Of a stretch of 64,000 nt of DNA, positions 12,901 to 27,900 are shown in pieces. Position 1 is the first letter of the stretch. Every line of letters begins with the position of its first letter. The DNA lies in the NCBI GenBank assembly GCA_026874595.1, contig CM049306.1, forward strand, positions 57,726,019 through 57,790,018. The letters are read 5' to 3'. A program made the position numbers and the translations under genes. Source of the stretch: Sipunculus nudus. Lineage: Eukaryota; Annelida; Sipuncula; Golfingiida; Sipunculidae. A model generated the notes under the pieces. It saw only the letters and a list, made by a program, of their open reading frames with translations, did not search any database and was not told the DNA's origin.

Positions 12901-15900
12901 ATACAACAGGAATTCACACATTTTACAACTACGATTATCATTATAATCATCATGTATAGCACTCACGTGTATTCGATGTTGCAGAAAACAAATTCTTTTC
13001 ACTTCGTTATTATCTGGTTTGTAAAAGCAAACTTCCGGAAGGTACACAGGTTTCTCGATTTCAACACCAGATAATCTTCAGGTTACTACAATGTTTCAGT
13101 ATCTTTGCATGGAATTAATCTTCGCTTTGTCTTATCGTTCCTATATAATAAATACAACCTATGTCCCAATGTAATATACACTGTGTGTAACTAAGTATTT
13201 TAAATATGAGGAGTGTAGAGCACCTCCATGACTTGCTGAAGGTGTTGGCAAAGCGTCCCGTCTCGGACGTGACTTGTCCGTTTGGCATCATGTAGTCATT
13301 GTCCTGGTTATTATCGAATGTTCCGCACAACCCTAAAAAGCCAAAATAATATGGATAATGATAAAGGCATATATTAAAAGTAAATACTTGTAAAATGTAT
13401 ACACAAAAACACTTTTAAGCAATTTATATCTAAATCCGTTCCGAATTAAGGAATACAAAGTATGTAGACGGGTCAACAATGAAAACTCATTTGAAAAAGA
13501 AACATATTGAGGAATCGAATTCGTCAAAAAAGGTTTACGTATATTTGACGTCATATAAGTGTCTCTGACCTTCCGTGTTTTCATACTCCGCTCCGGATGG
13601 GACAAACCAAATGTTGATATATTTGGTCCATAGATTTGGTCTTATTACCACGTAACTACCTGTGGGCAACGTCACCTGTGGATATCAGAAATCGACATAT
13701 GCACTGTTATATAAAATGTAACAATTTTACACATTCCTTTGGAGAGCCATCTGATGTTTTATATAAATTACAACAGTTCAACTCTCCCAATGTCCATTTA
13801 TACGGAAATGTTTTTAAATAAATAAATTTATATATACGGTTATTTTCACCATTGGAACTTACCTTGTATTTCTTTCCTCCGGCAAGCCGGTACACTCTAG
13901 CCTCCTCAGACAGTCTACCGTTTACGTAAAATTTCACTTTCAGCGGATAGTTTCTCTGATTCGCTGCTGTGGGACCACAACTGTCGAAGACTATGACGTC
14001 ATTGCGTATTTTCACAGCTACAGCACAGTTACACGTTGCACTTGACTGGAAACGATTTGGACATCTGCGGTAGAAGGTATGGACCTGAAAAATGTCCCAA
14101 AACGTGGCTATCAATCAAGTGTAAGGTATAAATAGTATTAATGCATTAAGTTTATAGTGTTGGCATGGAGTATCTTGTATTTAAAAAATAAAAATACGGA
14201 TATGTGTTGTGTCGTATACCTACAAAATCCGGTACTGTCTTGTATCTTATATTTGGAAAATGCAGTTCTGTCTTGTATTTTACTTAACAGTGGTTCTGTC
14301 TTGTTTTTATACTGAAAAAAATATTGTTCCTTCTTGTTTCTTATACTTACACATATACGTGGTTAAATCTTGTACCTAATTCTTGTGGCAGGGGGCCTTT
14401 TCTTCTATCTTATACTTTCATCATACTCGGTTCCGCCTTGCACCTTTTACTTACAGCATACGGCTCTGTCTTGCATTTTAGACTTACAGCATACGGCTCT
14501 GTCATGCATTTTAGACTTACATTATGTGGCTCCGTCTTGTATTTTATACTTATAGCTCATGGCTCGGTCTTATATTTTATACTTACAGCATATGGCTCTG
14601 TCTCGTATTTTATACTTGCAGCATATTGCTAGGTCTCGTACTTTATACTTTTACAGCCTGTAGCTCTGTCTGGAATTTTATACTTACAGCATACGGTTCT
14701 GTCTTGTGTCGGTACAGCACGAATTCTCCCTCGTGGAAGTTGTCATATTTTCTGGAACAATTAGGTTCATTATTTAAAATTTAACTAAGTACATACATAT
14801 CCGAGTTTTATTGAAAAAGTAGAATTTGGTACGAAAAATTTCAAATAATAGATATATACAAAAGTAGGAAATATGTGGTAAATGTAAAATTTTACTGCAT
14901 GTAATGCTTAAAACAAGCTTCAAGTATGATGTTTGCAGTTAAAGTATTTCCTAAAATTATAATAATTTTGTTTTCGATAAATTCTACCCATAATATATAA
15001 ATATAAAAAAATAAATATATATACATTGTTACATGAATTTGGTACGAAAAATTTCAAATAATAGATATATACAAAAGTAGGAAATATGTGGTAAATGTAA
15101 AATTTTACTGCATGTAATGCTTAAAACAAGCTTCAAGTATGATGTTTGCAGTTAAAGTATTTCCTAAAATTATAATAATTTTGTTTTCGATAAATTCTAC
15201 CCATAATATATAAATATAAAAAAAAATAAATATATATACATTGTTACTGGTGTCTCTTATATTGTGAGCTGTTGACATTCTGATTCGTGCTAGGCAGGCC
15301 CTGGTTTATTGTGCGCAGAAGTGATACCTGTGTCTGTTAGGCAAGCAAAGTCCGTTGCCATGGGAGAAGCGCGAGCCGGGCCGTCCCACGTGTCACGTGT
15401 GCATGGGTCTGATGTGTAGAAACACAGCGTTCGTGCTAATCCTGAATTTTCTGGGCTATTCGCGCTCTATGAGCGCGTGTGTCTAGTTGTGTTCTTTGAA
15501 TTTTTCGTGAAATGGAAAGTTCTGGGCTTGAGGTGAAAAATTTATAAATAGGGGCTGTGTTTAGAGCCGAGAGAAGGAGAGAGAAAAAATTCCAGCGGAC
15601 ACGGAAGAGTGCGAGTCAGTTTATGGACCTTTCCGATAATTGCAGCATTTATAGATATTCTTCGAACTTTGTAACGGATTTTATTCAGTCTTCAGTTTGT
15701 CTTTGGGATTACAACCATAACTTCACTTTTAGATAAAACAGATTGTTTTCGGGATTACACTGGACTATTATTCTCTGAGAAGATTTACGTGAACTGTTCA
15801 TCTAGATTATATGTTTTAAAGGACTTGTTGAGTTGTGACAGTGGTGGTATCAAGAATGCCTAGGATCCGGACTCTGGTTCTGTACACTTTATTTATTATA

Positions 15901-18900
15901 CTGTGTAATTGTATTGATTTACTGTTATACTGTTGTTATTCTGTGTAACTGTATTGATTTAGTGTATTGTAATGTTAGAGTTGTTTTTAGAATAAATTAT
16001 AATTATTTGTTGACAAAAACCACTGACTTCTTTATTCATTCCCATAGACATGTCACGCTGCCTAGTGTTACAGAATCTGATTTTTATTTTTATCTCCGTA
16101 ACAAAATTTATGCTCGTCAACGACTACGTGATCTGTTGTTATTAGGGTCCGCAACAATATATATATACGTATATATATAATATCTATATAAGTAATATAA
16201 TAGAAAGAAGATCATCTGCCAACTTAATTATCAAATTGTGTGTCTCTGGCCTTTTTAAATCTAAAACAGCTTTTCTGTCCGAATGTGTTATCATATGACA
16301 ATATATGATTTGTGACTAACTGTGCATGATCACTGAAGACAAGCGCACCTGGACTTGCTTCATAATAAACTGTAAAGGATGAACTTACTTTCCGTCGAAT
16401 GTTTTGAGGTGAGGGTCGTTGATGGATCCGCAGTATGCGCTTCTGTCCATATCAATGACATTAGCCTAAGAAATATTAAATAAACTCACTTAATATATTT
16501 AAATCTTGAAATACTACTCTGTTTAAATGGTATCACTAGTCTTTTGTATGAAAACAACCTAATCTCTGATATATACACTATTTGTTCCACAATGACATTT
16601 AAGTCATCAAACGGGAATGTAATGACAATAACTAAAAATTATTACCTACTGTTAAGATATAATTAATAAAGTTTTGGAAGGCATAAATTGCGGGATATTT
16701 TCTATTAATAACAAATATCACTAATTAGGAAAAATTCAGAGTTCGCATAACAGTTTGTTTGCCAGTTTTTTTTTTTCCGGACAGTACTTACCTGGATGTT
16801 CGCCACTTCCGCAGTGAAATTAACTTTATCGTCTACAATTTGCTTTTGTGTCACAGTTAAAGTTAGCTGACGGTCTGTGTCAAACACCGAGTCCACCGTT
16901 GCCTTGACGCCCAAACGGAGGCGTTTGTACCAGTTGCCACTGGTAACGACGATGCCGCAGTCCGAGTGTCCGTCTTGTTCTGGTGTGTACGCCATGACGA
17001 CCTGGGGTAGCATCATTCTCGTATCCTCGCAGTATACCGGGTCAGCCTCAGGGACAACCACGTTAACCCTGATCACGCAGTCTCCGCTAGCATCAGTGTT
17101 GTCACAGATAAGGCAGGGCGGCAAGGTAAATTTAACGTCAATATACTGCAAGCTCTGACCCTCCACAAGCCGCAAGGGTCCCTTTGTCAGCACCTGCGGA
17201 GTGATATAATCAATACATGGTTAAACTTTCTTAATATATTTAACACGTATCCAATTAACTTTAATATATTATTTCCCTATAATACAGGAACACATACTGA
17301 AAGTTAAATTCAGATCAATGACCCAAGTTTTATAACAGTAAATGTTAATTTTTATAACAATATTTAAAGGGAATACTTGTCACACTTTCATTAATGACGT
17401 ATATTTTAATGTTTCTACTGAGTTTTCATCTTTAGCGAAAACATCACTTTCAAACAAGGTTGCGGTTAGCTTAAAAGATAACTTTTCCCATCAATACCAT
17501 CGTGTGTTTATGTGCATGTGTCTCTCTTCGAGTGAGAACATGATGGGATTAAAGGTAAAGATGAGCTTTTCCATTAGTTCAATCGTGTATGCGGTTACCC
17601 TTATCTCCGGCTTAAGAAGGCTGCTTCTCTTGGGGCAGCTCTCGATGTAGCCGCAGTCCTGGTGGTAACAAGTGAACACCCGGCACGCGATCTGTAAACA
17701 ATTTGAAACATGGTGTTTATAACAATAACGTTGAGACAATAAAAACGCAAAAATTAAAATCAAAGCTTCGAAAAAGCTTGAAAATGTAACAAGCAACAAT
17801 AAAATCGTGGATTTGTTCAGTTATTTTGCTTTCATTTATTTGGCTTCATAATTATCGACACAGTATAACAATGTACCAAGCAACAATAAAATCATGGAGT
17901 TGTTCAGCATTTTTTTCATTTAATTGTCTTCATAATTATGGAAACAGTGATAAAAATTATGACTCTTACAGCTTCTTTTAGGTTTTCTCCTTTGTGCTGG
18001 TCCGGGGTTAGGTAGGCAACGGCCGTGGTGGGGTCGGATGGGTCTACTCGCAGGTCTTCTTGGTGAACCTGCACTTGTTCTGCGCCCAGATACCAGCGCA
18101 CCTGGTAGCTGATGTTGGATTCATTAAGCGGGTTGAAAGTGCACTGTAAAGTCACGTTGTTCTTTGTAATAACCTCTCCAGTCACTCTGCTCTCCACCAC
18201 GGGGTTTGACATCAACAGTGGATAAGCTGCAAAGAAAAGTAACGGTGTTGTATATCTATATATAACCACCATCCAATACGATGTTTTACTCTGCCAACTG
18301 TGTAACGTAGTTCTGGTCCATATATCATGGATACCACTGAAATGCGGTAAAATTCATACATTGCATATACTGCATTGCTAAAATTCTCTTAATCTAACCA
18401 CTGGCCGACCACTACTACTCGCAGATAGATGGTGTTTATGTTACAAACTGTAAGAGCAATAGACAAAGAAGATTGATTCTGGAGTCAAAACTCATCCAAA
18501 AGGAAGGGACACGGAGATGAATGTACAACGGCCTGACACATTTCTTGGCAAGCATTTGAAACCATGACACCACATAGTGGCGAGTAGAAGCTGTATGATC
18601 ACATGAAAAGATTATACTCTCACATGAAACTAGTAAGCGGATGTTCTGGGAGAATTGCGCTAGCTTTCATCACAACAAAAATTAAAACCTTCGACCATTT
18701 TGATATCAGTGTTAAACAATCGGTGCGGCTTCTAGGAAAGATATGTTACTATTAAATCATTTTCTTCTTAACCTTGACTTTGAACCATGACATTGCTGGA
18801 ACAGTTTGTTTCAATGACGCTCATATCGGTAAATTTTTAAGGAACGCGCTTTAACAGGCTTTCGATAATCGTATTCTGCAGGTTATTTTTCTTCTACTTA

Positions 18901-21900
18901 GACATTAACATTTCCCCTTCGACATAACCGTTCTTCCAACATCACCAACATATTACTTACGCACGGAGCACGATTCGCCGGCCGTGATTTCCTGTGGTGA
19001 AAGGACTCGTTCGTAAATTCGGAGGCAGGCGACCCGACCTTCGAATGAGAATGCATCAGAGGCAGCAGACCCGATTCGCACCTTTCCGTTTGTTGCCAGT
19101 TCTCTGCTCGGTACAGATTTCACAACAGGTCCGGCTAAATTGAGGTAAACTGAGCCCTGGCCCGCCTGATAGTGGTAAACGGCTGCAATGTAGTTCCACT
19201 GGTTCATTCTGATCCCTGTGACAACGATAGATTCCTGCAAACCTGGTTCCTGATTACGCTGAACCATACGGAACCACAACTGACCCAGAGAATCAATTCT
19301 CAGATTCACTCCTTCTTTATCGTTTATCTGGTAAGCAACTAGAGGTCCTCCGTCAGATCCCGTCGGATAAACCTAAAAAATAGAAACACTTAATATTTTT
19401 TTATGGAAGTTTGGTCAGAGAGTGAGGACATATATATACATACCGTATGAACAACTAGAAACCTTTTTTCCACAAAGGGGATCCTGAAGCAAAAGAGTCA
19501 TGGTTTGTGAGGAAATAAGGTGATAAACATGCACTTTTTACAACCAGTAGCCTCTGTCATTCCTGGAAGGGTGATCACTGAATAAGTTACCAATTTATTT
19601 CATGCCTTGCCAGCTCTGGGGATGTTACGTGCACCTTAAGGTGGAATTTTTCATGTTATGACTAATCACCTCAATTGGTGCCTAGACACATGCGTATGTT
19701 CAGGTTAACAACTGCATGTGCAATTAAGTGTTTACGTAATAATACAGATGTGGCGTCATATGACAGATGTAACGCAGATGTGGCGTCATAGTAACAGATG
19801 AAAATAATCAAATATAATTTCTCATTATATGAGTTGTTGAAAAGTGCATTCATGTCTCATTTACATTTGTAGGATTTACATTTTCAAATGAAATTTGTGC
19901 AAGGGTTAAGCTTTTGAAATTATATATGTAAAAGCGAAACGGAATTGGGATTACACAAGTGTCGACATTTATAATGTTTATTTATTGCATAAAAAATATT
20001 CACCCGTAGCAGAATAGTGATGTCTCTCTGTACGTCCAAATTGTCGCTTTCTGGGATTTCAATAAAGCTGCTCGGTACTCCCCTGAATCTGGCTGCCCCA
20101 AGAGGGTAAGCTCCAGGTCCCTCTACGTACGTGACTCCCGAGGAAGTCCCGAACGGCCCCCCAGACGACAGACCAGTTACAAAATCACCGTCAGCGTGGC
20201 ATTCATCAAGAGGGTAAAACACGCCGGGAGGCTGATCTACAATAAATATCACCAAAAGGGTAGAACCTTACCAAAGGGTAGAATACACATGTAAATTGGT
20301 CTACAGTTTGTATTTAAAACCATGCTTTACCAGAAGATAGAACAAGCCCGGGAGACTGGTCTACATTTTATATCAAAAGAAACATTGTCAGAGGGCAGAA
20401 GAGGCTAAAGAAGTATAGGGGATGTAACCGGGGTTTACTAAAGGGTAGAACAAGTCGAGTGGCTCGTTTGGGTAAAATATATGAGATCAAAGCATTTAAA
20501 AAAAATTGAAAACGTCCGGGGCCTGAAGGATCTACAACATATATACCAAGTCAGAATTGCCAAAAGTTAAAACAGGCTAGGAGAGCAATGTGAAATATTT
20601 AAAGACCAGTGTGTTGCCAAATGGTTCAACACCCTACCATTGGTATATAACAAATTGTATTATACACAAGAGCTAACCCAACATTTTCCAGGCCTTGGGG
20701 CGAGATCTACAATATGCACCGAAATGAGTGGCGCATGGATACGTAATGCGTCCAGAAACAATTCGGAAGAATTTCCGTTTTGCTTGAAATTGGATTTCAA
20801 TTTGTCTGAAACTGATTTTGGTGAAAGGGATATTGCTTCTTTTATGGTCTCATCAAAAGCATACATGAACTTATATGCTGGTAACAAGAAGGACGATAAA
20901 AATGTTCAGGCTAATGTTTAGGCATACATGATTATACAGACTACGCGCGCGGCATTACCCTAGCCATGGAGATTACCTCGCATTAGTTCTTCTAACAAGT
21001 TGTATAAATTCCAAGTAAAATAAATACAGTTTATATTCTTAAATCATGTAACCTTGTATATAATAGCTGTACCTTGTCAATGTCACATGCATAAAACTCA
21101 CATTTGGTAACTGTCGCAGAGAGGGCCAAGGCGAGCTTAGACTGTTGGACACCAGACACTTCAAATCCAATGGAGAGGCCGTCGGCGTAGTTTTCAGACA
21201 CGTGGGCCACGTGCATGTCCCGGTCTGTCAGGCTGCAACAACTGGAGATGTCGGAGAAAGGTACAATGCCATCAGTTCCGTTGGTCGGATAGAAGATACC
21301 CAGAACGTACCCACGACGCACACGTATTCTCTCGTTTATACTCACGTCTACCCGCTGAAACGAGAGATTGACACCATGGTTAAAGAGAAAGATATACTTT
21401 TATACAGTAAGATATGATATTTATCAGCCGTTTAATACAAGATACATGATGTAATTACACATCAACAAAGCTTACATGCAAGGGGAAAGAACTTGTTGTT
21501 TTCTATCATTTTGCCGACAGCCTTTCAACGATTTAATGCTTAAGGCTTCATAATTTCACATGATTTTTACATGAATAAAAATTATAAACAACGACACTTA
21601 TACACATATGATGAATTTAAAACAACAAAATAGCTGTAACATGTCCATGCCTGTACAGCGTTGGTACTTGTTGCCACAAGCATATTGCTTCCTACAAGAC
21701 GGTACGATCCACCAGGAACCGGTTGCCAAACGCTGGCGAAGAACGTTCCGATGCGAACAGGGTAGAACTCCCAGGCCGTCACCTCAGCCTCGCACTTGAA
21801 CTCTGACGTCACTAATATAGTCAGATGTCGGCTTGTGTCGTTCTGCAGACGACGCACTGGTCCTTGTGGTCCGACGCAGGGAGCTTTTAGAGAAAATCTT

Positions 21901-24900
21901 GACATGCACAATTGTAAAGGAACTCTTATATACTTATATTTATTTATTTATTTTTGTTAAAAGATAACACAGTTTTCATATTTTTATTACTTTTATTATA
22001 CTTGAAATGTTAATTTTTTATGTACACCCTTAACAGTCTTTTGTAAGCTTTACTATAATGCACTTTCGTTAAAAGTGTCAAGAATTTCTTTACAATATAT
22101 AGATTTTTAGCAGGAAACAACATTGCGTAAACAAGTGGCAAGTACTTTATATAATCAGATTTATTATCATATTATTATTACTATGTGTTTTCTATTTTAT
22201 CTATTGTATATTACAAAACTTTATTGTAGTATTTTTGTTTTATTTCTGGTATAAACAAATATAATAATATTTCAGCCAGAATGAATAAACATGTCGGATC
22301 TGAATTTTCTCAATTATTTGTGGTCTTATTTCATCTAAGACAAGGCCATCGTAAATAAAAAAAAAAAAAAATGATGTTTCTCTTGTGGAAAGTCCGATAA
22401 ATGCATTGTTTCAAGTAAATATCGTTGCGATTTGACCCTTTAAGTGAATGCATGTGGTATTTATCATGGATAACGTCGAAGGCTGCAAGCATAGAGACGG
22501 TTTTTGATCTGAGCTTTATATGTATATAACATCAGTAAGAACATTTGTACAAGGCAAAGTAAGCATTCCAAAAGAATGAAAACGAATTAAGTGGGTCTTT
22601 TCTATACAACCGTAACGACGGCATGTTGTAAATACCAATCGTCACCAGGCGTGTCACCCCAAGCTTGTTGACAAATCAGTGGTCACGGGGTGTACGTCAA
22701 TAGCCCCGCTCCTGTTACTTATATATGAACTCAGGCGAGGCGTGGACACCCCTGTATAGTAGATATTACACACCAAAGCTTATAAACAATCCAGGGAAGA
22801 CCTAACAATAAAAGTACAAATATGTAATGGGAGACAGAGGTTACAAAACTGCCCATATGCTGACGTGGTGTCTGATACTGTACATATATCTTATGTATCG
22901 GATAACGACTGCATGGGGCAGGTGTGCATTGAATACGTCTAGCTGATACAATAACACTTTTAGTATGTTTCCTTTATAACTAATATCCCACGTTCCTTTA
23001 AATCTAAAGAATTGGTACTTTTCCAAAATACCTTAATTCATATTATATGGCAGATTGAAACACGTTATATGATAGCAAGTAAGATCAAACAGCTTACATG
23101 AACGGTCATTCCCTTAGTATACTGGACACGAAAAGGTCTTGTTAAATGAATGAAAGTTAGAAGGGTTCAATAAATTGCTTTCAACACTTTATCAGTAAAC
23201 TAATTATTGAATTCTGTTGTCCGGCCAATAACTGGTGGCAGAACTAGGCACGAAAATGCGCCAGATACCCGAAACTCATATACTATATATACATTCATAC
23301 CCCTGGCTCAGTTGAAGCTGTTTTGCAAAATTGATTGGATAATCATTTTGTATTGGATTAAGCATAGATTCATGTTTTAAATGACATGGTGTGATCTGGA
23401 ATATCACACAATTTTAATACAAAGATATTTAAAAATGAAATTCCCCTTGCGTGCTCAGGAATATCACCAAAATTTCACGTAAAGATATTTTAACATGAAC
23501 TTTACATGACTTAAGTCTAATTTTTAATGTGTCACTATAGAAATGATAAGAATGGATTCTTTATATAACTTTAAAAGAATTTGTCATTAAATATCAATCA
23601 GAATCTCGAAATTATGAATTCAACAGTTAGGCACAAGCATTCGTGATCTTTCGCGAACATTTATAAGGTGTGAAATTTTGGCGTTGTGGTATAGAAAACG
23701 GTCAGGTGGCAACCTTGGACCAAATTCCAGTGGACATTAGCAAGAAATCTTACCTTCAGCTGCCGAAGTGTTTGCGGACCCTGGCGCCCCTGTCAAGCAG
23801 AGTAAACAAGTCAGTGGTCACTTTCACACGTCGTTCACTAAGGATTTAACAACAATGACCACACATTCACATCGTAGATTAACTTTGCCGCACCCAATAT
23901 ACAAATCGGCATTGAGTGGTTTGCACTGAAACCCCCCATTACCATACTACGGAGCCTTACAGTTCAGGATACGAGATTCTGCCTATTAAGACATCCACAT
24001 TTTTATTTATTAAATGTTACGGTCAATTCAAACCATTATGAATCAAGAACGTTTAACAAAATCATTTAATTTTTACTTGACTGCCAGTCAGTGACAAGAT
24101 ATTTGACTACATGTAACGAAATATCATCTCATGATAAGATGCGTTTCGCGATGCTTAGATCACGATACGAAACTTGATTCATGTAGCTATCATGCATGGT
24201 TTATAATCCAGAGTTCCGGACTAATGTTCTCTCTTGCTCAGGCAAGCAAATATCATCTCATGAAACGTATTTATGTGCAATGATTGACATTGATTTGAAA
24301 ACCATCAAACATATGCCTTTTAGTTTGCTTTTGTCCATTTAGAGTTCACCTTATATACATCATATGACCCTAAACTTTATCATGAATTGTCATTGTACCA
24401 TAGTATAATGAAATATCACTAGCGTATCGGTACAGGGATATCTGAAGATACAGATATGTTCGTTGACATTAATTGTATCACGATGTATCGGTGTAGATGT
24501 GTATCATTATACAGCCCTTTATTTCAGGAAATACATTGTGATATACGTGTTAAATACTCGGTGGAAATAGGAAACCACGAGGAAATAAATCGTGACAAAA
24601 TTGGAAAAAGAGAAGCCTTATGATCATATGCGAAAACCATGGTTGGTTTAAAGCAGTCCTACTTGTTAGATAACCTGGTTCAAGCTTTTCAAACACTGTT
24701 TGTGCCAAATATATAGAAAAAAAATTGAAAGTTACTTAATATAAGGCAAAAGTTACATGTACATAAATAATTTTAATTACAAATGAAAACATTAATTGCT
24801 AATGAAATCGTGTCATAAAGCACAAAGATATTGTCTATTAAGCAATAAAATAATAAAAATTAAAATTATAGAGTAATAATGTTATAAAAATAGGAAACGC

Positions 24901-27900
24901 TTTGTCCGTTTCTCATTTTAAAATCATTATGACATGATAATATATTATATCTTTAAGATATTATGAGGAAAGCTAGTTGTGAAAATATAAATCCGCAGGA
25001 CAGAGTGACTCTTGCCTTTTGCTCTATTACCGGATTTAAAATTACAGTGTTACTATGAATTAGCCATTATATTTTTTAACTACAGTTTATGGGAAAAATG
25101 CTGAATATTATTAAACGGCAACAATGCCTTAACCGTTATATATAAACAAGTGACCCATGGGTCATGACGCTAAGCCGACTGACATATTGACAATATGTCC
25201 TTGCATAGGGTACTAATTAACATAATGCAGGTGGCACCATCATTCATGCAAGTTAGCTTAAGTTCATTAAGACGCATAAACACACCAAATTTTAAGACAA
25301 TCCTTTCACCAGTTACTGAGGAATCTCCCAATTTGTATGTATTTTGCATTATTTTTTGGGTGCTAAAACATGCGACATAAGTTGAAAAATATGAGTTATA
25401 GACACCTATAATTTCAAGTTTGCAAGGAGACATTTTATGGACCTCCCTGGATGTCAAATTAGAAGATTCTAGGTCCAATGTTTATGATTTGTGCCCTGCT
25501 TTTGTTTTGAACTTTTAATTGTTTCGAGGGCACATTTGAGCACCATAGCTCAAATGGTATGTGTAACAGAGACCTAATTTCAGGTTTCCTTGGAGACTTT
25601 TCATGAATCTTCCAGGATGTCAAGTTAAAAGATTCTATGAGACTTTTCATGGGCCTCCCAGCATGTCAAGATACTAGATTCTAGGTCAAGTCATTTCAAT
25701 ATATGCCCTGTTAACAGATGACTACATCTTTAAAAGTCTCAAAGCAACGAAAAAAAAATCTTTAAAAAATATACAGGTGGCATCACAGGTCTGCAGACTG
25801 ATGAAACATTCCATGACCAATATCCATGCTAAGAATGCATTAGTTGTTCAGATACTTGTGCTTTTGTATCATTTTTTCCCATAACTCTATGGGGCACTGC
25901 GAAGCCCCATAGCTGAAAGGTTTTGGGTAACAGAGACCTAATTTTAGGTTTCCTAAGAGACATTTCATGGGCCTCCCTGCATATCATAAAAGAAGATTGT
26001 AGGTCCAGCTGTTACGATTTGTGCCTTGTTAACATATGACCACATCTTTAAATGTCTCAATAAAATAGAGAAAAAATTTCTTAAAAATAAAAAATTTGCT
26101 GGTTGCGCCACCAGTCCACAGGAAACACTTAAACAGTTAAACAGTCTACGATCAATATCCATGCAAAGAATCATGGTGATCAATGTATTAGTTGTTCAGA
26201 TACTTGAGCTTTTGTATCAAATTTTCCATTATTCTTGGGGGTACTTTGGAGCCCCATGACCGGAAGAATATGGGTAACAGAGACCTAATTTCAGGTTTCC
26301 AAGAAGATTTTTTCATTTACCTCTCTGGATGTCAAGTGGGAAGATTCTAGGTTTAGCGGTTACGATTTGTGCCCTGTTAACAGATGACCGCATCTTTAAA
26401 GGTTTCAAAATAGAGAAAAAAAATCGTTAAACAAATCGATAAAATACAGGTGGCGCCACCAGTCTGCAGAAACTGAAAAAACACTGCATGATCAATATGA
26501 CTGCAAAAAATCATGGTGATCTATGCATTAGTTGTTCAGATACTTCAGCATTTGTATGAAATTTCCATTATTCTGGGGGGTACTTCAGAGCCATATAGCT
26601 GGAAGAATATGGGTAACAGAGACCTTATTTCAGGTTTCCAGGGAGATTTGTCATTGACCTCTCTGGATGTCAAGTCAGAAGATTCATGGTCCAGCGATTA
26701 CAGTTTGTGCCCTGTTAACGGACAGACGACAGGACGACCGGACGGGCGACGGACAAAGAGTGATTGCTAAAGCTCAGATGACTTCCAGTCAGCTGAGCTA
26801 AAAAGCAATTGCCTTACCTTCAATGACGTAATCATAGTAGTCATAATTAACCGATGTGGTAGTATCCAGTTCCGCCGAAACTTGAGATTCACTGATTGGC
26901 TGCAGCTGACAGTCTTTGGCGCCCCGGGTCCCGTAGTCAACGGAACGACACTGGAAGCTGGTCTCCTCCAAGCACAACAACTTACACGCCTCGCCGGATG
27001 CCACATTGGATATTGTCTTGGCGTTATACCTTTTGATTGCGGCTCCTCCTATCTTGCGCCACCGAATTGAACCTGGTACCATTGAAATGTAATTTAAGTA
27101 ACGTTTGACAAGCGTACCGTGTGCAAACATTCGGTATGGCTGCTATGACCAAAAAACCGTCAATTCATTGGATATAAACGTTACCTTACAAGTTGTATAC
27201 ATATACAGAATGTTGCAAATTTTGTTTTGAAAATTATTCACAATGATTCCATATGGTACGCTTTTTTTATAAAATAAAATTGAGAATGTTCTGATGGGAT
27301 AATATTACTGGTAGGATCCGGATTAACATATTGAAAGCTCACGTGTACATGTACGGCTGTTGTAATAGTATATTTATTGAAAAAAATGGTGAACCTCGCA
27401 TATTCGTAACCTCAGATATCCGAAAAAAAATTATATCCCCCAAACTATTCGGATATTAGAGGTTTTACTGTAATTTCAGTTAGTTTCAGGTGATCTAAAT
27501 AATATAAACGCTAAACATGATAATTCTGAAAACTGCTTAGCTCTGAAACTGTGCAGATATTATAACTAATATTGTATTTAGATTAAATATATCACGTGAA
27601 ATTGGTCTTATTCAACAAATTAAATTGTGTAGCAGATTTTACCTAATGGCAGTGACGAGGAACGGCTAAACAGTATAAATATAAAATGTTCAGAAGAAGT
27701 TATTCTGAATACCTACTTTTTAGCATACGAAATTTCAGAGAGTACGTCCTGCATTCTTGCGCCTGCGCAAACGTGAACGTCCGGCCGGTGGTGACAGAAG
27801 TGGGATTATCTGACGTCATGTGAGCTGGTGCATCGTTGCATGCGTCATAGGATATCAGTCCCACGCCGGCGCGGTAAAATCCAATATAGTCCCCTTTCTT

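Noticed and set aside
14324-14784. Long plus-strand frames with an 11-residue repeat (LTAYGSVLHFR-like)
   Set aside because: They are the antisense reading of the 33-bp minisatellite; no start context, splice sites or family support.
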